In this document: positions 36,731 through 48,000 of the stretch, piece by piece | Position numbering within the stretch: the first letter of the stretch is position 1 | Layout of the letters: every line of letters begins with the position of its first letter | Assembly (NCBI GenBank): GCA_963921795.1 | Contig: OY997661.1 | Location: 33,291,103 to 33,355,102, forward strand | Origin: Nannobrachium achirus | Taxonomy: Eukaryota; Chordata; Actinopteri; Myctophiformes; Myctophidae | Direction of reading: 5' to 3' | Length of the DNA: 64,000 nt | The notes under the pieces: model-generated | The model's database searches: none | What the model was told of the DNA's origin: nothing | What the model saw: the letters and a program-made list of their open reading frames with translations, nothing else | Made by a program: the position numbers and the translations under genes

Positions 36731-37287
36731 TAGTATAGCATATTCGTGAATCTAATCATATTACGCAAACCCTATTCATGACATTGTGAGTTAAAGCTAT
36801 AGGATGATACTAGGGATGGGACGATAATCGATATTATAGTTTATCGTGATAAAAAAACACTTGCGATAATCGTATCGTCTATCGTGGAGATTTAGTTTAT
36901 CGTGATATCGTCCTCCGTCATGCGCTGGGATCAATTCAGCTTTTATTTGCCGAGCTGCATATCCGGTACCACTTAAACCCTCTATAATTGGTAAAAAGTA
37001 CTTATATACGTACTTGATACCGTCTTTTTTTTCACTCTCTATCAAATGTCTTTGCCAAAAAATAGCCGATCTACAAGCTCACAACGCGTCTGCTATCTTT
37101 TGGCAAATGTTTCGTCCCAGGATAATGGATGTTGATTATCGCGATAATATCGTAAATCTAAATTTCTTTGGTCACAATCACAATTATCGTGATATGAAAT
37201 GTTCATATCGTCCCATCCCTATAGTATAGAATATTCATGAATCTAATCATATTACGCTAACCCTATTCATGAAATTGTGCCTATAGG
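36731..37287. repeat. Direct repeat of about 70 bp flanking a family D insertion
   Basis: TAGTATAG(C/A)ATATTC, ATCTAATCATATTACGC and ACCCTATTCATGA occur at 36731-36803 and again at 37222-37287, right outside the family D element at 36811-37221. Confidence 0.85.
36811..37221. mobile_element. hAT-like MITE, family D
   Basis: TAGGGATGGGACGATAATCG start, ATATCGTCCCATCCCTA end. Its palindrome (37052-37108) has lost most of one arm. Lies in the tsc22d1 intron about 190 bp from the exon 1 donor. Confidence 0.85.
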
Positions 37288-37408
37288 TTTTCACTGATGA
37301 TGCATATCTAAAACATAAAATGTCCACTCTTGGCCTAAAGTGGATGATTCTTTTTTTTTTTACATTTGTATTCTTGTAATAGGCCAAGATGAGCCATTCA
37401 AACCTCAC

Positions 37409-39375
37409 CTGTCGTCTCCCTCTACGGTATGCGTCCTGAGACCCGCGGCAGCAGCAGCCACCAGTGCGCTGGCCTCGGCCGCCATCCCCATCTGGGTCAG
37501 AGCTCCGGCGGCGCCGATGGCCTGCGTGACCGTTCTCTCTCCCCTGGGCATGCCCAGCAGGCTCTGGTGCTGGAACAGCAGTCTCTGGGGATCGTCCAGC
37601 TGGGCAGACCTCAGGGAGCCCATGTCCATGTGCTGCAGCCCCCCCTGAGGTCCACCCTGGATGAAAGTCGCGCCTGGCGCCAGGAGAGGCTGGAGGTCGG
37701 CTTGCAGTGACGTCAGGGGCAAGTAGTGGGTCCCATGAGGAGCGGGCGCCCCCGGGGCTGGCATGGCGGCGGCGGGGTGGGCCTGGGCTTGTTGAGAGGG
37801 GTGGAGCTGCTGCTGGGGCTGTGCTGCCGGGGCCGGGGCAAAGTTGGCATGAGCAGCGGGGGCCTGCTGGCGCTGGAGGAAAAGCTGCGGAGCAGGAGCG
37901 CCCGCCGGCTGGGTTCCGCCCCCGAGCCCCATCGTCATGGAGACACTCGGGGTGATGTGAGGCTGCGGAGGCACCTGTGTCTGGAAAGGGGCCGTGGGCT
38001 GGATGAAATCTGGCTGCCGAACCGCTCCCTGGCCCACCATCCCGCCAGGGAGCTGGGGTGCAGCGTAGCCAGCTTGGGCCTGATGGGAGTCAGCAGCAGC
38101 ATATTGCACGGGCAGTGGCTGGGGCATCGCGGAGGGAGGCTGACCCCCGGCACCCTGTGCCATCACCTGTGGCACGGTAGGAGGCTGCTGGAGAATGTGC
38201 CCCCCGCCACCGACAACACCCTCCTGGGCGGGGGTCTGCATGGGTTGGGGGCTTGTGAAGTCCTGGCCTGGTTGTGGGTAGGGCTGCAGCGTTTGGGGCG
38301 GTTGCAGAGCAGCCGGGCCCGGGCTGGCCGGCTCCACCTCCGCGGCCGCCTCCGCAGCGGCAGCCCTGGCGGTCTCTGACGCGGCGGTCTGGGGGACCTC
38401 CTTCTCGTAGTACTCCGTGCACATCCACCTCCCTTTGCGGAATGGCTCAGAGTTAGTGTCCAGCTTGACCACCCTGAAGCGGGAGCCAGTGGCGGCCTGA
38501 GTCTGGGTCTGCTGGGGAGGGGCACTGGGGGTGGCAGCCTGTCCCATCCCAGCGGAAACCCCCTGCCCGCCTCCACCTGAGGCGTTGAGAGCGTTCACAG
38601 TTTGGTGAGTCTCACCGACAGCAGCAGCTACTTGCTGGATCGCTGCCCCGGCGGCAGCAGGTATGATGTTATCCAACACCGGTGGCCTCTGGGACTGGCT
38701 CGGTCCTGGCACAGCTGTAGAAACCGGAGCCGGGCCAGAGGTAGCCATGGGAGCCCCGGCGGGGGCCCCCCCAGTGGCTGGCGGAGGAAGCTGAGCTCCG
38801 GCCATGTTGTCGGAGTGATGATGGTGGTGATGGTGCACGGTGCCGTTCACCATGGACACCTGCTGCTGGGGGCCCGGGGGGAACGGCTGTGGGTGCAGCG
38901 GCTCGTTGGGGGACGTGAGGCCGGGCGTGTCGACCCCGTGGAGGCTGTTGAGCGTCTCGTCGGAGGAGCTCCTCTCGGGCACCCCCGTGTCCGTCGCCCG
39001 GGACACGGCGGACACATCCAGCATTTCAGAGGAGGAGAGGTCCTCCGTGTGGGACTCGTCCATGTCGTCGTAGCTCTCCGTGTCGTCCGCCAGGCTGTTG
39101 TTGGCGCTGATCTGAGCCGAGGTGACGCTCGTTATCTGGAAGCCGCTCTTCTTCTTCACCTGAGCGCCGGTCGCCTGAGACGACTGTGTCTGGTGGTGGA
39201 GCATCGGGGAGGAGGACCCGGCCTGTGGCGCATTGTCGTCCACGTTGCCGGTACCGGCTGCGGAGGACGCAGGCGCACCGGCGCTGCCCCTCCGATGGTG
39301 GAACGCTGCTGCCTGGTGGGGCATCTTCTTACTGCCAGTCCCGGCTGGATCTCCAGAGAAGTCCTGGTGGTGCAT
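37409..39375 (-). CDS. tsc22d1: tsc22d1 long isoform, first coding exon (partial gene)
   Basis: This exon encodes 655 codons plus 2 nt of a TSC22 domain family protein. It ends at a good donor (AG/GTGAGG; GT at 37408-37407) right after a VEGDD motif, where vertebrate TSC22D1 exon 1 also ends before the TSC box. The start is ATG at 39375 (Met-His-His-Gln) with a purine at -3; the open frame runs upstream but has no earlier ATG. Visible parts are a conserved block at residues 74-126 (KKKSGFQITSVT, then DDTESYDDMDESHTEDLSSS), a seven-His run at 181-187, a second block at 298-325 (SRFRVVKLD, GRWMCTEYYEK), and a Pro/Gln/Ala-rich disordered remainder. In the family, the two blocks of long isoforms (Drosophila Bunched A included) bind NRBP1/Madm, and RFx(V/I) motifs such as RFRV here bind WNK-pathway kinases. 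The leucine zipper/TSC-box exons were not found at lower coordinates and probably lie outside the window. KKKSGFQITSV and the His-rich tract fit TSC22D1 better than TSC22D2. Confidence 0.93.
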
Positions 39376-40525
39376 GTCGGTGTCAACAAGGGCCAAGACG
39401 CGGCTGCCGCCGGCTGTGTTGTCTGCTATGGGCCCAAAGCAGACGGCCAACCAGGGTCTTGCGCCGCCAAGGGTATAGCGGCTAGAAAACCAGACAGTAA
39501 GGGTTATTCACATTCATGGATTGTACCCCAGTGACGTCACTGGGGTAAACTTTTCTGCACAACTTTGGTGGTGACTTTTGGTTTCAGTAGACACCCCACA
39601 GTGCAGACCGTTCAGTGTTATGGATGCTAATTCCCAATTCAAGAATAATATACTGAGGTTGGGTTGAAATTCGAGATGGTTTCCTGTCAGGTTCAATTCT
39701 ATGGGGCCATAAGTAATAAGTCAACGTAATGAATGTGTAACAACCAAGCTAACGCTAATAATACTGATAAAATAACGGCACTGTATTGTCCACGGTGTCC
39801 GGCCGGCAGTGTCTCGTTGCATATATGTGTTATGACCGTCCCCACCTCAGTGATGCAAAGCAAATAAACAAAACAATGGGGAGTTAGCTTGCTTTTTCCC
39901 CCCCTTTTTAAATAGCTACCTAGCCGTTAGCTTAAAAAGCTAAAGCTGGACCGCTAATGGCAACCAGCCCTATAGTCAGTCTCCTTCTCGGAGCCGGGCA
40001 GCTTGCCGGTTCATTACCTCCCAAAGAAGAGAATCGCAGATTGTTTTCACGATGTTTATATTATAGACGATATTATAATCCAGAGATGCAGGATGGGGAT
40101 GATGAAGGGAGGTCCTTTTTTTTAGGTGGTCTTCTTCAGAGAAGTGGAGGGAGGAGGTGGAGGAGGAGGAGAACCAGGCTGGCCGGTGTGTGTCGCACCA
40201 CCACCAACCGAGCCATCCATCTCATCCAGACACGTCCCGAATATGTCTCCTTTCTGTATTCCAGATCAGACGGCGGCGGTGGGGATGGATCAGACGGCGA
40301 TCATCGGTAAATCCATGATCAGTCGATATCGATCGATAGGGAGATCGATCGCGTCCGATGTTGTCTTGTCGGGTGGTTATAAAAGCTGCTATAACGTGCA
40401 GTAGGGGTGTGTGTGTGTTTGCTGTATCATTGCCGGTACGCTACGGGCCGGGGCTGTCAGTCTAGTCTAGAGAGAGAGAGGAGAGGAGGGGACGAGAGGA
40501 GAGGAGAGGGGAGGGCGAGGGGCGT
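39376..40525 (-). promoter_or_regulatory. Probable 5' UTR and promoter region of tsc22d1
   Basis: About 1.1 kb upstream of the tsc22d1 start lacks recognisable transposons, unlike almost everything around it. It contains the CRE palindrome, a pyrimidine stretch ending in TTTTCTAG about 110 nt upstream of the ATG that could be an acceptor for an upstream non-coding exon, and a GA/GGA-rich tract near 40461-40520. No TATA box or transcription start can be assigned by eye. Confidence 0.35.
39524..39547. promoter_or_regulatory. CRE within a perfect 24-bp palindrome upstream of tsc22d1
   Basis: A full consensus cAMP response element, TGACGTCA (39532-39539), is the centre of a perfect palindrome (CCCCAGTGACGTCACTGGGG plus two more paired bases on each side). 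It lies about 150 nt upstream of the tsc22d1 ATG, in DNA without recognised repeats. CREB/ATF dimers bind this octamer. That it regulates tsc22d1 is inference from position. Confidence 0.5.
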
Positions 40526-40985
40526 GCTCGTTTTTGCCAACGGGTCTGAGGCCCTAAGCTAGATGCAGAATAGATGTTCTGCATCTAGTTTAGGGCTTTA
40601 ACTCAAATGAAATCTTTGCTTCTGGGGGTCCCTGGAACAAAATATTTTGAGATGGGGGTCCACGGCCAAATATCTATCATTTTGGGGGTCCTTGACATGA
40701 CAGAGTTTGGGAACCACATAGCAACATACGTTTTTTAGAAGACATTTGTAGAATCGGCCTACATCAATGGTTCTCAAACTTTGTCATGTCAAGGACGTCA
40801 AGGACCCCCAAAATGATATGTATTTGGCCACGGACCTCCATTTCAAAGTATTTTGCTCCAGGGACCCCCAGAAGCAAAGATTTGAGTTAAAAATGTTCAC
40901 TCTAAATGTGGGTCTTCTTGAGGTAGATGCAGAATTATCTATTCTGCATCTAGTTTAGGGCCTCAGACCCGTTGGAAAACGCCAG
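40526..40985. mobile_element. Family W element with internal palindrome
   Basis: CCAACGGGTCTGAGGCCCTA left and TAGGGCCTCAGACCCGTTGG-like right arms. A CTAGATGCAGAATAGA/TTCTGCATCTAG palindrome sits at 40559-40589. Two opposed family B/hAT pieces (40612-40735 and 40760-40900) lie between. Confidence 0.7.
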
Positions 40986-41042
40986 GTCCCTGGCGAGGGA
41001 GGGGTGTACGCAAACAAGCGCACGTGCGCATGCGCAGTGTCC

Positions 41043-41112
41043 AACAGAAGATCTGCAAGCTCACAAGGCGTCGCGGAGGCGATGACTTGTGAGCTTGCAG
41101 ATCTGCTGTTTG
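41043..41112. repeat. Recurrent palindrome without a recognised host
   Basis: AACAGAAGATCTGCAAGCTC left, GAGCTTGCAGATCTGCTGTT right; inner CACAAGGCGTCGC/GGCGATGACTTGTG. No terminal repeats were found around it, so it may be a solitary copy. Confidence 0.85.
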
Positions 41113-41488
41113 TCTGCCGGCGCGACACCGCCGTACGACGGAGGGTAAACGAGGCATTTGCAGTTTGCTGTTACTTGCACTATGCACATAGACAAAATTA
41201 ATGGACTATTAAAGCGGAATAATATAAAACAAGTGATTTATAGTGTGCCTTTTTTTTGCCTCTTAGCACATATTTGACAGGTTTCTACTGCCTGTACTTT
41301 ATTTCTATCTCAATCATTTTTTTTGTATTAGGCTATCTTTTGAATTTTAGTTTATTTGCACATTATTTAAAACTGGTAGGAAAGAAACGAAAAATCTAAA
41401 CATGATGTGAAGGAAAGGAAAGGCCAAAAATACTAGCCCAATAGGTATCTACCGGTATGACAAATGCTGTATGAGAATCTTGAAAAAT

Positions 41489-41624
<136 letters not shown>

Positions 41625-42014
41625 CCAATGATTATATTGTATTTTTGGTGTTTTTATGCTGATGAATTGGATACATTAGGACCACAATGGAAACACATCC
41701 TCAGGACTTTTTGGTGTTATCCTTTTAGCCCAAATTAAAAACTGTACCAGTGTTTGCATTTCTGTCTAATAAAGTATTAAATCAATCAATCAATCAATGG
41801 CCACCAACATGTTGCTGCTGTATGAGCGACAAATAAAACTCTTCTATTATTCTTCTCTCCATGAACACCACTGGTGGTGTGGTTGTGATGCTGAACTGCT
41901 TTTTCTACGCTCACAGACTATAGCTTTCGATGCATTGATTGATTGAATTGCATCAAAATAATGTTTCTAATTTAATGACATTTTGATGTTTCGAATGACT
42001 ACTGACTGAAACGA

Positions 42015-42205
42015 TCACCTGGGGTGACAGGGGCCTTCTCTGTTGCCGCCCCCTCCCTATGGAACTCACTCCCAGCAGCACACATCAAAGCTGCCCCCAA
42101 TCTGCTAGCCATCATAGGCACATGCTCACATAGACATCAAAGCCCCTGCCTTTTAATCCTTCTGTAAAATCACACCCGTGTGAACTGAGCGGTGGTTGTG
42201 GTGTG

Positions 42206-42272
<67 letters not shown>

Positions 42273-42286
42273 ACACGCGCGCTTGC

Positions 42287-42319
<33 letters not shown>

Positions 42320-43095
42320 TATTGCAGTTGATGCTCAGACTAGACTCAACAGCACCCTCTCTGGTCACTGAGTGGTAGTTCAGGCTACATACACACACGG
42401 ATACACGGATACACGGATACATACACGGATACATACACGGATACACACACGGCCATGCTAAGGAGCGGTCTACCACCGCTCAAAAAGTGCCCTCTCCAGA
42501 ACCATGAATGCAGTTTTTACTGTGGTGAAAAAAATGCAAATGCCTCCTTTCCATGCCATACCTGAAGGCAGCATTCAAGAGAATTGCCTTGTCCAAACTC
42601 TCCTGAACTTGAATTCAGCATCTTAAATTGAAATTATTCCCCTCCGTGTAGAAATCCATGCAGTTTATACACATCTCCAGTATTGACTTGATTATGCTTA
42701 GTTCAGTGTGGTACCATGCACGCACCGAAAATAGCCGAAGCTCACAACACGTTGTGAGCTTGGAGGTCTGCTATTTTCAATATTTTCACCAAAATACCCT
42801 TTTAGGAAAACATTCTCGGCTCGTCCCTGCTAGCCATAGTCAAAGAAAAGTTAAACTACACCTGTTCTTGAGAGATTAAGCTGCCCCCAACCTCGCCACG
42901 AGCCACACTCAAAACCCACCTTTTCAGACTAGCATCCCATACCTAATTCTAATCCCCCTTCTCTACCATTATTTCTTACATTTTTAACCTGTTAACAATA
43001 GTGTTTCCTAATAAACATGGTTTTAATTTTGTCTGCAAAGCGACTTTAAGTACATGGAAAAGCGCTACATGGTACTATGTATTATTATTAATGAC
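42015..43095 (+). pseudogene. LINE 3' end (RT C-terminus and tail) split by family L
   Basis: GAFSVAAPSLWNSLPAAHIK (from about 42030) is the C-terminal motif of L2/CR1-type LINE proteins. After the insertion the same frame continues to ATLKTHLFRLASHT and a stop, with one in-frame TGA between. The 3' tail has AAGCGACTTTAAGTAC, AAAAGCGCTACATGG and TATTATTATTAA. Strongly 5'-truncated. Confidence 0.75.
42113..42829 (+). mobile_element. Family L hAT-like element inserted in LINE
   Basis: 8-bp duplications CTAGCCAT (42105-42112 and 42830-42837). It starts CATAGGCACATG and ends CTCGTCCCTG. It contains a TG array (42200-42303), the block around AAATGCAAATGCCTCC and the palindrome at 42724-42781. Confidence 0.85.
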
Positions 43096-43459
43096 ACAAT
43101 ATAAACATCACCTCATGTGCCCCGTTTCTTTTGCCTGTTGGTTCGACTGATCAACATTCGATAAGACGACTCAGTCCTGCACACTCCCTGTGCAGATCAC
43201 CTATACATCATCAGAGCGAGCAATCACTCAACATTCTGACAGATCTCTCTCTGCCACCCTGCCTCCAGGCGAAAAGCTCCACCACTTCAGATCAGGGACA
43301 TGCTGGGCCCCTGATTCAGCCCGGGAAAAAAGAGTTGGAGAGGCCCTCATTGCGCGCTATTGAGAGAGATCTCTCTCTATAGCGCTGCTGCTACTCAAAG
43401 ATTTGCCATTTCAGATCATGACAAGTGACAAGCCACTGGGCCAATTACTGTACATGTTA
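43096..43459. other. No recognised feature
   Basis: Unique-looking; GAGAGAGATCTCTCTC (about 43361-43376) is a small palindrome. Confidence 0.4.
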
Positions 43460-43700
43460 TATTTTGTCGTTGTCGGGTGGAAAGTGAAACCTTGCATGTC
43501 CAAAACCGTTTTGTTTTGTATTTATCATTTAAAAAAGGATTTAAACTAGTGAAAACAGACGATCTACAAGCACACAACGCCTCGCACCCGTGAGGCGTCG
43601 TGTGCTTGTAGATCTGCTGTTTTCACTACTTTTGTGCAACGGCCTAAAATGTACAAATTTGAAACTTGGAGACAAGGTTTCTGCCCGACAGTGACGATTT
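43460..43700. mobile_element. Family M MITE
   Basis: GTCGTTGTCGGGTGGAAAGT left and GTTTCTGCCCGACAGTGACG right form imperfect terminal repeats; a large palindrome occupies 43547-43628. Related sequence at 1690 and near 30080. Confidence 0.55.
43547..43628. repeat. Recurrent palindrome in family M
   Basis: TAGTGAAAACAG/CTGTTTTCACTA outer arms, GATCTACAAGCACACA variant arms, inner ACGCCTCGCAC/GTGAGGCGTCG. Confidence 0.9.
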
Positions 43701-44349
43701 ACTTTGTTGGCTGCCCAGCCCCCAAAATGAAACGAAGGCCGACATATTTTTTTTTTTTCTTTACCTAATGGCCGGCCTGGACCGGCCGGGAATGAACCAG
43801 CCGTTCGGGAGTTGTCCCGCTTTTCCCAATGGCCAGCACGTCCCTGCTTCAGATAGAGCGTCATGACAGCAGTCAGTGTGGTGGTTTATCCGAGAAGGGC
43901 ACGTTGAAACTCAAGGGGCAGCATATATTATATATATCTTTTTTAACACGAAGACACGCCCGGCATTAATCTTCCAACATGTCAGCATCACTGCGAATTG
44001 TAAACATGACACATGCACCTGCAGTGCGGTGAGGGAGGGAAAGGGGGGCTGCGTGCTAGGAAAGTTCCACTCTGTGAAGCGCGACTCCAAAGGCTGTTGC
44101 GCAACACTGGAACCTCACAGAGTAAACAGGCACAACAGCCGCACTCTCTGTAAACGTTCAACCTAAACTTGGGCCGTGCCCCTACATACTTGAGAGACAC
44201 TTGTATTGCTAGTGGCGAGGAATTAAAATTAATTATACCAAACTTGGAAGGAGTTTCTTCCTCTGGCCTGACTTGATGTAGTGTAGAATATAGATTGTCC
44301 TAAATTACAACACATTTGAAAATAATACGCCACAAGGATAATAATGACA
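43701..44349. other. Intergenic DNA downstream of nufip1
   Basis: No frame or transposon termini recognised; GGCCGGCCTGGACCGGCC (43770s) is a short GC palindrome. Confidence 0.4.
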
Positions 44350-44611
44350 TTTATTTGCATAGTGAAAAAGTGTACGGTCTATGTATGTCACAAAGAGACG
44401 TATACATAACTAAAAGTACAAACAAAAACAGATGAGAGAGCGCATGTCACAATCATTGAAGGCTATAGCCCTTATCGCAGCTGACCTCAGTTCAAACCCA
44501 ACACGAGGCACTTAACTGCATGTCATCCCCCTCTGTTCAAAACAATGATCATTTCATTCAAAAATAACATAATTTCCATGAACTGAAACACGTAAATCAT
44601 TTTTGTTTTGC
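44350..44611 (-). terminator. nufip1 3' UTR with polyadenylation signal
   Basis: An AATAAA hexamer on the minus strand (44355-44350) lies about 260 nt after the nufip1 stop, a normal spacing for a 3' end. The cleavage site itself is not determinable. Confidence 0.55.
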
Positions 44612-45043
44612 TTACATAGCAGCACCAGGGCTCTCCCATATCTCATCATCATAAACATTAGAGCTAGGCAGGACCTCCTCTGTCGAAGTCGTCCTAAGCT
44701 CGTGACACTCTTTATCTGTGATATTGTCCTTGGCGTCGAGGACGAGAACCTGTTCTCCCAGCTTGGTGCCCTGCCTCGCCTTTGGTTCCAAGTCCACTCG
44801 AGTGTCTTGGGCCTCCCCCGGGCAGACTTTCTCCCTCAGTACAACTTCCTCCTTCTCACACTTTTTCTCTGTAGTTTTGATATGGTTTTCTGATGCGGTG
44901 CCGCCGGCTGCATTCGCAGGGGCGTGCCCCGTTGGATCCCCATTCTGAGGTCCATTCTCCAGACCGAAGAAGCCGTTTCGGACGATGTAGCGCACGCACT
45001 GCAGGAGGACGTTCCTCTCGTGACGGACATCTGGGGCCAGTAA
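44612..45043 (-). CDS. nufip1: nufip1 exon 10 (C-terminus and stop)
   Basis: Acceptor AATGTTCACAG. It encodes [19 protein letters not shown], then [10 protein letters not shown] (human: LLAPDIRHERNVILQCVRYI), and about 115 further residues to TAA at 44614-44612. The acidic extension after FFGLE is longer than in human, where the protein stops about ten residues later. Confidence 0.94.
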   Translation of the reverse strand, partial: LLAPDVRHERNVLLQCVRYIVRNGFFGLENGPQNGDPTGHAPANAAGGTASENHIKTTEKKCEKEEVVLREKVCPGEAQDTRVDLEPKARQGTKLGEQVLVLDAKDNITDKECHELRTTSTEEVLPSSNVYDDEIWESPGAAM

Positions 45044-48000
45044 CTGTGAACATTGGAGAGAAAATGACACCAGATCATGACAGCAATGTGTCACTAAATA
45101 ACATTTTGATTGTTCTTAAAGGAGTAGTTCACCCCCAAAATGACTTTTTTTTCTATTGATTAGTCACGCCATGGAGAGTAGAGTTCAATAATATTTGTTG
45201 GTTTTTGTCGCATTCCTAAGACAAAAATTTGATTTGAGTAAATTTATCCTCTTTGATTCCGGATGGTGACCCGTTTCGAAACGGGTCACCATCCGGAATC
45301 AATGGGGGTACATTTATTGTTATCACATTTTTGTCTTAGGAATGTGACAAAAACCAAAAAATATTATTGAACTCTACTCTCCATGGCGTGACTAATCAAT
45401 AGAAAAAAAGTAATTTTGGGGGTGAACTACTCCTTTAAGTGTAATTATTTTCATTGATGCACATACATACTATAGAAGATAAAATAAAACAGTATTAAAA
45501 TCATCTATCCATCTATATCTATTGAGGATCATAATAATTTTCTTGTCAGATATGTTGGCGTATTGCATTGTGATTAACAATGCAGATGCATTTTCAATTA
45601 TTACTGTATATGCTTTATACAGTAAATATTGACTGTGCATGTGTACTCTGCCTCCTTACCATCTCCAGCAGGGTGGCACGTCGCTTTTGAGGTGTTGCTT
45701 GCCATCCTCCTCTGCCACCCCTTCCTCCTCTCCCCCCTCTCCCCCTTCCTCGGCCCCGGGCGTGAGGGCTAGATTGGGCGTCTGTGGCGTGAGATGGGGG
45801 TCTCGAATCCCCGGGAGGTGCCTTATCCTGGGGCCTTGCGGGCAGAGTCTTAAGGAGAGCCTGGTTCTCTTGCAACAGTGTGCTACCTCTCTGTATGGGA
45901 ATAGCTGAAACACAAAGGAAGATGTATGGACACTTGGCAGATGGCTGGAATGCTGCTTGGGTGAGGAGGATCAGTAAGCGTTGTCTGGAAGGTTGCCCTT
46001 TGGATTAGGCTAGAAGTCTTCCGAATGCAAGGCACACTTGGCACACTTCCATCAATTTAAAAGCTTTTATTAAAAGGGGACTGCCCATAAGTCTGAAATC
46101 TCATTAGTCCTACATCTCATTAGTCCGAATTTAGTTAGGGTCAGGTTTTAGGGTTAGGTTTAGGCATAGTTTTACTGAGGTTAGGGTTTGGGTTAGGTAG
46201 TTTTACTGAGGTTAGGGTTAGGTTTTGGGTTAGGTTTAAGCATAGTATTTTTCACCAGGTTAACTCATTGAATGCCCTTTTCAAGATGGCCGCCAAGTAC
46301 CAGGATGCCACGTTCCTAGATTTCTAGTGCACGGATCAATTTTTTGTGCACGGATCGTGCACGCCCATTCACCATATATGCACCATATGTGTAGTACTTT
46401 TTAACAGCTTTCAAACAAAGAAATCCGCTTGGAAATCCGTTCAGGCATTCATGAGATAGAAGCCTTCAAAGTCAGACAAAACAGCTATTTTTGCCATTTT
46501 GAAAGATGTTTGTTATGGGGCTAACCATGCAATTTCGCGATTGCGATCATGCCTAATACATTTTAGGCATTTTTAGAATTTTTTTTATAAAAAAATGTTT
46601 TTGAAAAAAAAAAAAAAAAAAAAAAATGTTTTTTTTTTTGTTTTGTTTTTTCCAAAATGGCTTCCAACTCGGGAAACTCGGGCTGTGGCAGCCTGGGACT
46701 ACTGTAATAACTTGTGAAACTCGGGCCTTGGCAGTCAATGAGTTAACATAACCAGATTCTGACTAATGGGATGTAGGAACAATGAGATTTCGGACCAATG
46801 CCATGGCACCTATTAAAATGGCAGTCCTATGAGACAATGAAAATATTCGTTTTTGACTCAACGTTTTAATTGCCTCATAGGAATGCCATTTTAATAAAGG
46901 CTTTTTAATTGCGAGAAGACTACCTTGGTGACTATCTATTTTGAAGACTACACAGAAACAGGACTTTAAAAAGTCCCACACATTTTTACCAATTAATTTC
47001 CAAAACTTTTCCAAAACTTTCCCAGAATATTTAACCCAATTTCCAGGACTATATAACAATAATTCAGCTCAATAACAAGTCGCTTACTCCTATGCGCAAT
47101 GGCCAAAGACAGGTAGTGTATGCCAGTGGTTCTCAAACTTGTCAGGCTGTGACCCCTGAAATAATCATATTTTAACTGGGGACCTGGCACCCTGACGAGC
47201 ACTAAGAGTTGAGAAAAACACGTTTCTATTGTGAAAATAGCAGATCTACATGCTCATGTAGATCGGCTATTTTCACAATTTCTGCCTCTAATATTTGACA
47301 ATTTGGACAATGTTTAATTTGTAATTTCAGAGGTATTAACAAAATCAATAACCAAAGACAATGCATAGCGATTTTTTCCAGGACCTTCCAGGACCCTTGA
47401 TCAATTCCAAAACATTTCCAGTACTGGGAACCCTGTTTAAAGGTCTAACAACTGAAACGATGTTGCATTCCCATTAAAGACCCCATTAAAGACTTGCTTT
47501 ACATTGTACACAAGGTCATTTCCATGCAACAAGTACTGATCGTCAGAAGGAAGCACATGACTGCATGCAAGTCCAATCGTGTATGCGGAACATGCTGTTT
47601 GTTGATCAACGCCATTACATTTTAATGGTGTCACTGTTGATGATCTCACAAACAGAAACATGTTTCCTTATTGTGGAAACAGACGGCTGACCTTTAAGCC
47701 CACATTAACGCCGTCAGGCGTCTGTGCTTTGACACACAAAACCAAACAGCTCCACCCTCCGCGGGCAATGAATAACGACCCTTCACCAAGTTTACCATTT
47801 CAAATATGCGCCGTGAAGGGAAGAGTAACCCCATGACTCTTTGGGTGTAGTTGTACTGAGCAGCATGTCTGCTGGGGCCAGGGATGGGACGATAACGTGA
47901 TATTATCGTTTATCGTGATTAAAAACACGATAATACGACACAATAATCGTATCGTGGAGATTTAATTTATCGTGATATCGTCCTCCGTCATGCACTGGGA

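Noticed and set aside
38602-39534. 310-codon plus-strand frame opposite tsc22d1
   Set aside because: It is the GC-rich shadow of the tsc22d1 exon; it lacks known motifs while the minus strand has conserved blocks and a splice donor.
42088-42890. AAGCTGCCCCCAA at both sides of family L as its target duplication
   Set aside because: The tighter CTAGCCAT pair restores the LINE frame; the 13-bp match is a local repeat within the LINE.
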